Part shown: one piece after another, positions 1 to 4,606 of the stretch
Position numbering within the stretch: the first letter of the stretch is position 1
Layout of the letters: each line of letters begins with the position of its first letter
From: Nitrospirae bacterium RIFCSPLOW2_12_42_9
GTDB lineage: Bacteria > Nitrospirota > 9FT-COMBO-42-15 > HDB-SIOI813
DNA length: 5,496 nucleotides
Direction: 5' to 3'
Assembly: GCA_001805205.1 (NCBI GenBank)
Contig: MHER01000166.1
Location: forward strand, 1-5,496
Notes under the pieces: generated by a model
What the model was told of the DNA's origin: nothing
Database searches by the model: none
The model's input: the letters and a program-made list of their open reading frames with translations, nothing else
Position numbers and translations under genes: made by a program

Positions 1-180
1 TTCAGCCACAGTCCTGATGCATGTCCTGTTCACACCACCTACCTGCATGTCTTTTTCACAGGAATAGAATCTTATGCCTGTATAGGGAGATGAGAGAAAA
101 GAGAGGACACCGAGGATGGGGACTGAGATATAAAGTCCAATACTAACGAGGATGAACCAGTTCAGCAGACGGCTATTCAT
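1..180 (-). CDS. N-terminus of unidentified membrane-anchored protein (partial, runs off left edge)
   Basis: The minus strand is open from an ATG at 178-180 to base 1, giving 60 residues that begin MNSRLLNWFILVSIGLYISV. Residues 8-31 form one hydrophobic segment preceded by an Arg, as in an uncleaved signal anchor. A polar stretch follows with SPYTGIRFYSCEK (31-43) and RTCIRTVAE (52-60), which would lie outside the cytoplasm if the positive-inside rule holds. The start is firm: an in-frame TAA lies seven codons upstream and no other start codon intervenes. A good promoter ends about 50 bp upstream. The ribosome site is modest (AGG seven bases before the ATG, GGAG further out). I do not recognise the family. 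The order 'anchor, TGIRF, RTVAE' is compatible with the opening strands of a PDZ-like domain in a membrane sensor or protease, but this is a weak inference. The rest of the gene is needed to identify it. Confidence 0.7.
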   Translation of the reverse strand, partial: MNSRLLNWFILVSIGLYISVPILGVLSFLSSPYTGIRFYSCEKDMQVGGVNRTCIRTVAE

Positions 181-229
181 AAATGGGCCTGTGACTCCTT
201 ATTAAAGATATATCAAAGATTATGCAGGA

Positions 230-257
230 ATTATACCAGATATTGGGTAGGTAGCAA
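230..257 (-). promoter_or_regulatory. Sigma-70-type promoter for the membrane-anchored protein gene
   Basis: On the minus strand a perfect -10 TATAAT (230-235) is preceded by TG at the extended -10 position (TGGTATAAT). With a 16-bp spacer there is a -35 TTGCTA (252-257, four of six matches). Transcription would start near 222-224, leaving a leader of about 43 nt before the ATG at 180. It lies between the toxin remnant and the membrane gene, so the latter need not depend on toxin-antitoxin transcription. I saw no convincing terminator between them. Confidence 0.6.
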
Positions 258-307
258 AGCTGGTTGGCAAGAAGTTAAAATTGCTTCTATTTCTGGCCTG
301 TGAACAT

Positions 308-463
308 TTAATGTTTTCTCCAGACCACTTTGACTTTATATTTTGCAATCATGGCATCTGAAGTAATAATTGGGAGTTTTTCAAGCTGCGCCTGAGCTAT
401 AATTATGCGGTCAAAAGGGTCCCTGTGGTGGGTGGGCAGATTAAAAACGTGGAGGGCAGGGGT
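308..463 (-). pseudogene. C-terminal remnant of a PIN-domain (VapC-type) toxin
   Basis: A minus-strand frame ending at TAA 308-310 encodes about 50 residues that read as the end of a PIN-domain ribonuclease toxin: NLPTHHRDPFDRIIIAQAQ, then LPIITSDAMIAKYKVKVVW. The HRDPFDR block carries a conserved acidic residue of the PIN active site, and the TSD block is typical of this subgroup (PIN toxins paired with Phd/YefM-type antitoxins). Whole toxins of this type are usually about 125-135 residues. Here the N-terminal two thirds is absent, including the DTH motif that supplies the first catalytic aspartate. There is no start codon with a ribosome site, and the frame is closed by TGA at 464-466. The frame overlaps the antitoxin tail in a different register. 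It cannot encode an active nuclease. The family call rests on motif recall, but the motifs are distinctive. Confidence 0.82.
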
Positions 464-657
464 TCAAAAAAACTGTTTTTTATGACAATAAGACCTTTTG
501 CACTTCCTGGCCTCCGTTTAATCACCTTACCTTGCACAGGAACTAAACGGGCTATAGGTTTACCCGCTTTTGCTATAATGATCTCTTCTCCGCTCTCCAC
601 TCTGCTTAAAAGACCCGAAAAATGGGTCTTTGCGTCGTGTATATTTACCTTCGCCAT
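403..657 (-). CDS. Phd/YefM-family antitoxin with aberrant C-terminus
   Basis: This 84-residue protein begins MAKVNIHDAKTHFSGLLSRV and continues through EEIIIAKAGKPIARLVPV (24-41). That is the classic DNA-binding and dimerisation fold of Phd/YefM ('prevent-host-death') antitoxins, which repress their own promoter and bind a partner toxin through a C-terminal tail. The tail starts normally (RRPGSAKGLIVIK, 48-60, then FFEPLP, 63-68). Residues 69-84 do not fit the family: they are toxin-gene DNA read in the wrong frame. A deletion therefore removed the end of the antitoxin and about 75-80 codons of the toxin. The DNA-binding part is intact, so the protein may still bind its operator, but normal toxin neutralisation is doubtful and the cognate toxin is gone. 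The start ATG has GGGGG five bases upstream and a promoter ending about 28 bp upstream. It might be a non-functional relic rather than an active orphan regulator. Confidence 0.85.
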   Translation of the reverse strand: MAKVNIHDAKTHFSGLLSRVESGEEIIIAKAGKPIARLVPVQGKVIKRRPGSAKGLIVIKNSFFEPLPSTFLICPPTTGTLLTA

Positions 658-685
658 TTATACCCCCGATTATTTTGATGATGTT

Positions 686-714
686 AGTATGGACTAATCA
701 TACGACTAAGTCAA
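686..714 (-). promoter_or_regulatory. Sigma-70-type promoter of the antitoxin gene
   Basis: On the minus strand a -35 TTGACT (709-714, five of six matches) and a -10 CATACT (686-691, four of six) are separated by exactly 17 bp. The predicted start near 679 leaves a leader of about 22 nt that contains the GGGGG ribosome site (663-667). The promoter overlaps the dyad at 687-703, as expected for an autoregulated toxin-antitoxin operon. Confidence 0.5.
687..703. promoter_or_regulatory. Dyad overlapping antitoxin promoter, candidate autoregulatory operator
   Basis: GTATG (687-691) and CATAC (699-703) are perfect inverted arms with a 7-bp centre. A second dyad, TTAGT (684-688) and ACTAA (693-697), is nested with it, and GACTAA recurs directly at 692-697 and 704-709, a 12-bp step. 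The cluster covers the -10 and the spacer of the antitoxin promoter. Phd/YefM antitoxins are known to repress their own operons by binding short palindromes at the promoter. That this dyad is the site is inference from position and symmetry. Confidence 0.4.
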
Positions 715-715
715 G

Positions 716-745
716 TTTTATACGAATTTGTTTTATACGAATTTG
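716..745. repeat. Perfect 15-bp tandem direct repeat (two copies)
   Basis: TTTTATACGAATTTG occurs at 716-730 and again, with no mismatch and no gap, at 731-745. It lies immediately upstream of the -35 of the antitoxin promoter, between that gene and the 3' end of the TonB-dependent receptor gene. The second copy also begins a small dyad, GAATT (739-743) and AATTC (751-755). Each copy contains TATAAA on the minus strand, but no matching -35 was found at 16-18 bp. It could be a recent slippage duplication or a duplicated upstream protein-binding site. The remaining bases up to 820 hold nothing I recognise, and I found no clear terminator hairpin after the receptor gene. Confidence 0.9.
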
Positions 746-820
746 ACATCAATTCTATGTGAACATGCAACTCTTTAGATTGATTCGCCTTCAGCATCCT
801 CTGTCCCCGAAGCTATCCAA

Positions 821-2779
821 TTAGTATGTTGATCTGATTCCAGTGAGGAAGGTGAAGCCATAGTTCCGGAAATCTGCTGTGTTTGCATACTCCTCATCAA
901 AGATATTATTAAGTTTGAGGAAAAGATCGAGGGGTCCGAATGCAGCGCTTTTACTGAGCATGTTGTAAGATGCTGCCATATTTACAACAGTATAGGATGG
1001 AATGGTATTGGTAAGGGGTTTGCCATCAAATCCAATGATACCGGCGAGATTCGGATCAAAGGAATCGCCAACATAAATGGCATTAATATCCAAAACAAGC
1101 CTCTTTATTGGTTTATAAACAATATCGAATGTCCATTTATAATCCGGTCTGTATGAGAGAGGCTCATCTGTCTGGAGATTCCTTGTAATTAATCTTGTAT
1201 ATTCAATTTCTGTTTTTATGCCTTCTGTAATCTCCCATTGTATTGATGTCTCGAAACCCCTTATCTCTGCTTTACCAACATTTACAAGAGTAAATATTGT
1301 AGTATCACTGCTCCAGTCTATCAGGTCTTTGAAGTCTGTCTTAAAGATCGTAGCATCAATAAACAGATGACTATTCAGTAAGGGCTGTCTTAGTCCGGCT
1401 TCAATACTGACACTCTTTTCAGGCTTAAGGTCTTGATTTCCCATAAAGGGATTATATAACTCGTTGAGGCTTGGTACTCTGAAACCATGGGCATATGCTG
1501 CCCTAAAAGTTGTTTGATGCTCAGGATTAGTAAATAGTATAGCTGCCTTCGGGGTTAGTTCATCATAAGACCCGGGGCTGTTTTCAAATCGTGCCCCTGC
1601 TGTAAAAGAAAAGGAATCTTTTATTTTGTACAGGTTCTGAAGATAGACCGCCCTTATTAGTCTGTCTTCCTTGATCTCAGGCTCTACAGCAGATAGGGCT
1701 GTGTCTAAAGCATCAGTGTTTCCTCTTTCTGTTTTTTCCACCCTTTCCAGAGTATACTGGATACCTGCTGTAACAATATCCCTTTCTCCAATATAGAAAT
1801 TATTCTGCATCTCGAATATGTCCCTGAAAGAATCTATGTTTAACATCCATCCATACGGAGATGGTCTGTTTGTTGTTGGCGTATCTAATGTGTTATCCAT
1901 ATCAAAGTCAAGATTGTATATGGCAAGCTTTAACTGATAGTCCCAGCTTAAAAGAGCAGTTTGGGATAATTGTATACTGTTTATCCAGCTTTTCTCACTG
2001 GCATGAGCGTCTTCATCTATAAAAAATGCATAATCTCCTGCGCTATCTTCTTCACAACATAACGCCCTATCATATTTATCCCATTCCCAGTAATATGTTG
2101 AGAATTGAATAGAAGAGAGGACACTCAATGGCTGGTTTATTTTCCCTGTAATGGTGTTATTCCAGTATGGTCCGGAATATTTAAAACCATCAGTACTAAA
2201 CCGCTCATATCCAAATGTATAACTTGTATCATCAGACTTACCTGTGTAAAGTAGATTGCCATTGAACGTTTTATAAGTCCCACCGCTCAAAGAATATGAT
2301 GTCCCAGGCCTATCCATTGTTATAACATTTATAACTCCACCTGCTGCCTCAGAACCGTATAAGGCACTATATGAACCTTTTATCACTTCTATTCTATCAA
2401 GATTACTAAGAAGTAAGGCGCCCATCTCAGGGATTTGGTCAAAAGGTGGATTAATCTTTATGCCATCTATCATGAAAACTGTATGTTTATACGATGCGCC
2501 CCTTATCATAATTGTTGCACCGGGGTCAGCACTGCCACGGGTAAGTAAATTAAGACCGGAGACAGCGTTTAATGCTTCATCTAAAGTGACAGCCTGTTTG
2601 TCAGATATTTCCTGATGTGTTATGACCTCTACTGATGCAGGTACTTCAGAAATGGGTTCTTCTATCTTGCTTGCAGTGACTACAACAGGTTCAAGTTCAA
2701 TTGGTTGATTTTCTTCTGCAAAGGCAGGTTGGGCCAGAGAGAAACAGAATATAATTACAATTATGTAATAAATATACAT
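821..2779 (-). CDS. TonB-dependent outer-membrane receptor (BtuB-like size class)
   Basis: This complete 652-residue protein should import a scarce ligand through the outer membrane using TonB/ExbBD energy. Residues 1-21 form a Sec signal peptide with probable cleavage after AFA (19-21). A TonB-box-like segment, EPVVVTAS, is at 30-37. The plug covers about 40-155, with MIRGASYKHTVFMIDG (91-106) and LDRIEVIKGSYSALYG (127-142) followed by EAAGGVINVIT. The rest is a beta-barrel with the usual FRVPSLNELYNP (433-444), NQDLKPEKS (448-456) and LNNIFDEEYANT (623-634) motifs. It ends in Tyr, meeting the rule of a terminal aromatic residue for barrel assembly. Length and plug resemble cobalamin-receptor-like proteins, but no cobalamin riboswitch or transport gene is adjacent, so the substrate is unknown. 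Residues 236-262 form an acidic loop with a Cys-Cys pair. The start has AGG nine bases upstream. The signal peptide lacks basic residues. It appears monocistronic, transcribed divergently from purH. Confidence 0.95.
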   Translation of the reverse strand: MYIYYIIVIIFCFSLAQPAFAEENQPIELEPVVVTASKIEEPISEVPASVEVITHQEISDKQAVTLDEALNAVSGLNLLTRGSADPGATIMIRGASYKHTVFMIDGIKINPPFDQIPEMGALLLSNLDRIEVIKGSYSALYGSEAAGGVINVITMDRPGTSYSLSGGTYKTFNGNLLYTGKSDDTSYTFGYERFSTDGFKYSGPYWNNTITGKINQPLSVLSSIQFSTYYWEWDKYDRALCCEEDSAGDYAFFIDEDAHASEKSWINSIQLSQTALLSWDYQLKLAIYNLDFDMDNTLDTPTTNRPSPYGWMLNIDSFRDIFEMQNNFYIGERDIVTAGIQYTLERVEKTERGNTDALDTALSAVEPEIKEDRLIRAVYLQNLYKIKDSFSFTAGARFENSPGSYDELTPKAAILFTNPEHQTTFRAAYAHGFRVPSLNELYNPFMGNQDLKPEKSVSIEAGLRQPLLNSHLFIDATIFKTDFKDLIDWSSDTTIFTLVNVGKAEIRGFETSIQWEITEGIKTEIEYTRLITRNLQTDEPLSYRPDYKWTFDIVYKPIKRLVLDINAIYVGDSFDPNLAGIIGFDGKPLTNTIPSYTVVNMAASYNMLSKSAAFGPLDLFLKLNNIFDEEYANTADFRNYGFTFLTGIRSTY

Positions 2780-2803
2780 TGAGCGTGACCTGAGTTTTGA
2801 TAC

Positions 2804-2819
2804 TACCGTTAATAAGGTA
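2804..2819. promoter_or_regulatory. Dyad at the receptor-gene transcription start, candidate operator
   Basis: TACC (2804-2807) and GGTA (2816-2819) are inverted arms around an AT-rich 8-bp centre. Read in the direction of receptor transcription the site is TACCTTATTAACGGTA. It begins about four bases after the proposed -10, so it would cover the start point. Its ACCTTATTAA core is identical to the core of the dyad at 2967-2986 beside the purH promoter. The dyad alone is weak (four-base arms); the repeat occurrence makes it worth recording. No regulator can be named; it does not look like a Fur or Zur box. Confidence 0.35.
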
Positions 2820-2823
2820 ACAT

Positions 2824-2852
2824 TTCATAACATATATTCTCAGACATTGCAA
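2824..2852 (-). promoter_or_regulatory. Candidate promoter of the TonB-dependent receptor gene
   Basis: On the minus strand a -35 TTGCAA (2847-2852, four of six) and a -10 TATGAA (2824-2829, four of six) are 17 bp apart. TG stands at the extended -10 position (TGTTATGAA). The predicted start near 2817 gives a leader of about 38 nt to the ATG at 2779. The leader is too short for a cobalamin or TPP riboswitch. Confidence 0.45.
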
Positions 2853-2930
2853 CTTTTTTTATTCCATAAAACGGAGATTGACTGGTGATTTAATTAATTT
2901 TAACCTATTTCCTGGGATTCCAGCTTCCCC

Positions 2931-2960
2931 TTGTTTTTGGGTTGTGCAATATGATAATAT
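2931..2960 (+). promoter_or_regulatory. purH: Candidate promoter of the purH-purD operon
   Basis: A -10 GATAAT (2953-2958, five of six) is preceded, 16 bp upstream, by TTGTTT (2931-2936, three of six). Alternatively TAATAT (2955-2960) with TG at 2952-2953 makes an extended -10. Transcription would start near 2965-2967 at the edge of the dyad at 2967-2986, giving a leader of about 73 nt. The -35 is poor, so an activator or another start is possible. No E. coli-type PurR box (ACGCAAACGTTTGCGT) and no guanine riboswitch core was seen. Confidence 0.4.
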
Positions 2961-2966
2961 TGGCTA

Positions 2967-2986
2967 ACCTTATTAATTTATAAGGT
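2967..2986. promoter_or_regulatory. Perfect 7-bp inverted repeat in the purH leader/start region
   Basis: ACCTTAT (2967-2973) and ATAAGGT (2980-2986) are perfect inverted arms separated by TAATTT. The position is at or just after the predicted purH start point, so it can serve as a DNA operator or, less likely given its AT content, as an RNA hairpin at the transcript's 5' end. The core ACCTTATTAA recurs at the divergent receptor promoter in the same orientation relative to transcription. Confidence 0.5.
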
Positions 2987-3026
2987 CTAATGAGGAAATA
3001 AAGATCAGGTCTGATATTTCATCAAT

Positions 3027-3033
3027 GGAGAGG
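3027..3033 (+). promoter_or_regulatory. purH: Ribosome binding site fixing the GTG start of purH
   Basis: GGAGAGG ends five bases before GTG 3039-3041, an ideal Shine-Dalgarno spacing. It selects GTG 3039 over the next GTG (3042) and over ATG 3025, which meets TAA after three codons. A small dyad, ATCAG (3004-3008) and CTGAT (3011-3015), lies about a dozen bases upstream and might influence access to the site. Confidence 0.8.
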
Positions 3034-3038
3034 TAATT

Positions 3039-4604
3039 GTGGTGCAGATAAAGCGGGCTATCATTAGTTTATCAAACAAGAGTGGTATTGTTAATTTTGC
3101 AAAGAAACTGTCAGAGATGGGGGTATCTATTTTATCAACAGGTGGTACAGCAAAAGTCCTGAAAGAGGCTGGTATAAATGTGACTGATATTTCAGCATAT
3201 ACTGGATTTCCTGAGATGATGGATGGGAGGGTAAAGACACTCCATCCAAAGGTACATGGCGGGATACTTGGAAGGCGTGACAATGAAGAGCATATGAAGC
3301 AGATGAAGGGTGCGGATATTGAACCCATTGATATGGTGGTTATAAACCTTTATCCTTTTGAGGCTGTAACATCAAGACCTGATTGTACGTTTGAAGAGGC
3401 TATCGAGAATATTGATATTGGCGGGCCATCAATGGTGCGGTCTGCTGCTAAGAACTTTGAGTTCGTTGCAGTGGTAACAGACCCTTCTGATTACAGCGCC
3501 ATTTTAAAGGAGATGGAAGGTTCCGGAGGAACTCTTTCAAGGGAAACAAGGTTCAGACTTGCAAGAAAGGCATTTGCTACTACTGCAAGGTATGACCTGC
3601 TGATCTCACATTATCTTGAGGATGCAGCTACTAAAAAAGAAGAGTCCATACACTTTCCTGAGATTTATACACCGGTATTTGAGAAGGTACAGCATTTAAG
3701 ATACGGTGAAAACCCTCATCAGAGGGGGGCCTTTTACAGAGAGCTTGGATACAACGGGGCAGCGATCTCAAGGGCAAGGGTCCTTCAGGGAAAAGAGATG
3801 TCATACAATAATTATCTTGATGCAAACTCTGCTCTGGAGCTTGTAAGGGAATATGATGAACCGAGCACAGTCATAATCAAGCATAATAACCCATGCGGAG
3901 TCGCTTCTGCGGATGACCTTAAGGACTCATACTGTATGGCAAGGGATACAGACCCTGTTTCAGCTTTTGGAGGAGTTATTGCCTTTAATACACTGGTTGA
4001 CGAATACACTGCTGAAGAGGTTTTAAAGATGTTTGTTGAGGTTATTGTTGCACCGGAATATACAGAAGAGGCCCTGAAATTATTTCAGAAAAAAGGTAAT
4101 GTCAGATTGCTTGAAGTTGGACCACTTGACGCTATACCTGAAGGATATATGGATTTTAAGAGGGTGGTGGGTGGTGTTCTATTACAGGATATGGATCAGG
4201 GGATTAATGGAGACCTTAATAACCTTAAGGTGGTCTCTTCACGTCAACCTACTGAGGAAGAGATTGAATCCATGAGATTTTCCTGGAGGGTATGTAAGCA
4301 TGTAAGGTCAAATGCAATTGTCTTTGGCAGGGGTAAACAGACCATAGGGATTGGCGCAGGTCAGATGAGCAGGGTTGATTCGGTAAAGCTCGCAATATCT
4401 AAAGCAAGGACGGATGTGAGGGGTTGTGTCATGGCATCTGATGCATTTTTCCCGTTCAGGGATGCAATTGATGAGGCCGCAGGGGTGGGTATTACTGCAA
4501 TAATACAGCCGGGTGGTTCAATTAAAGACCATGATGTAATTAAGGCAATTGATGAGTACAAGATGGCTATGGTATTTACAGGTGTAAGGCATTTCAGACA
4601 CTAA
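3039..4604 (+). CDS. purH: Bifunctional AICAR formyltransferase / IMP cyclohydrolase
   Basis: PurH performs the last two steps of de novo purine synthesis in the cytoplasm. It formylates AICAR with 10-formyl-THF to FAICAR and closes the ring to IMP. The 521 residues match the usual 510-530. The N-terminal MGS-like cyclohydrolase domain (about 1-150) shows STGGTAK (33-39), GFPEMMDGRVKTLHPKVHGG (56-75) and INLYPFE (102-108). The transformylase domain (about 200-521) shows LRYGENPHQ (220-228), SYNNYLDANSA (255-265), the catalytic Lys-His pair in KHNNPCG (281-287), DPVSAFGG (305-312), RSNAIVFG (423-430), TIGIGAGQMSRVDS (435-448) and the terminal FTGVRHFRH. All expected key motifs are present, so it should be active. 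The start is GTG with a strong ribosome site. purD begins 2 bp after the stop, so the two are cotranscribed. Its leader carries a dyad shared with the divergent receptor gene. Confidence 0.98.
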   Translation: MVQIKRAIISLSNKSGIVNFAKKLSEMGVSILSTGGTAKVLKEAGINVTDISAYTGFPEMMDGRVKTLHPKVHGGILGRRDNEEHMKQMKGADIEPIDMVVINLYPFEAVTSRPDCTFEEAIENIDIGGPSMVRSAAKNFEFVAVVTDPSDYSAILKEMEGSGGTLSRETRFRLARKAFATTARYDLLISHYLEDAATKKEESIHFPEIYTPVFEKVQHLRYGENPHQRGAFYRELGYNGAAISRARVLQGKEMSYNNYLDANSALELVREYDEPSTVIIKHNNPCGVASADDLKDSYCMARDTDPVSAFGGVIAFNTLVDEYTAEEVLKMFVEVIVAPEYTEEALKLFQKKGNVRLLEVGPLDAIPEGYMDFKRVVGGVLLQDMDQGINGDLNNLKVVSSRQPTEEEIESMRFSWRVCKHVRSNAIVFGRGKQTIGIGAGQMSRVDSVKLAISKARTDVRGCVMASDAFFPFRDAIDEAAGVGITAIIQPGGSIKDHDVIKAIDEYKMAMVFTGVRHFRH

Positions 4605-4606
4605 TT

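Noticed and set aside
464..473. T7 run on the minus strand as a programmed frameshift site joining antitoxin to toxin
   Set aside because: A shift into the toxin frame at this run would meet TGA at 464-466 at once, and most of the toxin is absent anyway. Deletion explains the arrangement better.
425..697. Plus-strand open frame of 90 codons opposite the antitoxin
   Set aside because: It is the reverse shadow of the antitoxin gene. It has no recognisable motif or ribosome site, and the opposite strand has clear family motifs.
743..748. Perfect TTGACA on the plus strand as the -35 of an antisense promoter into the receptor gene
   Set aside because: No acceptable -10 occurs at 16-18 bp downstream (the bases there read ATGCAACT).
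783..820. CTTC/GAAG pairing downstream of the receptor stop as a terminator
   Set aside because: The stem is only about four pairs with a long loop and no T-run after it, so it does not qualify as an intrinsic terminator.
2912..2930. CTGGGATTCCAG followed by CTTCCCC, resembling the dispersed repeats with a TGGATTCCCGC core seen in some genomes
   Set aside because: Only a short, imperfect match with four-base arms. No second copy in the window supports a repeat family.
2990..3036. Two three-codon mini-frames in the purH leader (ATG AGG AAA TAA and ATG GAG AGG TAA)
   Set aside because: They are so short that chance is sufficient. The first has no ribosome site, and the second overlaps the purH Shine-Dalgarno sequence itself.
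2780..3038. Cobalamin, purine or other riboswitch in the divergent intergenic region
   Set aside because: No B12-box or purine-riboswitch core was seen, and the predicted leaders (about 38 and 73 nt) are short for the common classes.
3005..3328. Minus-strand open frame of 107 codons over the purH start
   Set aside because: Antisense to a strongly conserved part of purH. Its residues are the complement of cyclohydrolase motifs, with no independent evidence of coding.
3631..4561. Three further minus-strand frames of 64-66 codons inside purH (3631-3825, 3812-4009, 4361-4561)
   Set aside because: All lie antisense to intact PurH domains and have no motifs of their own.
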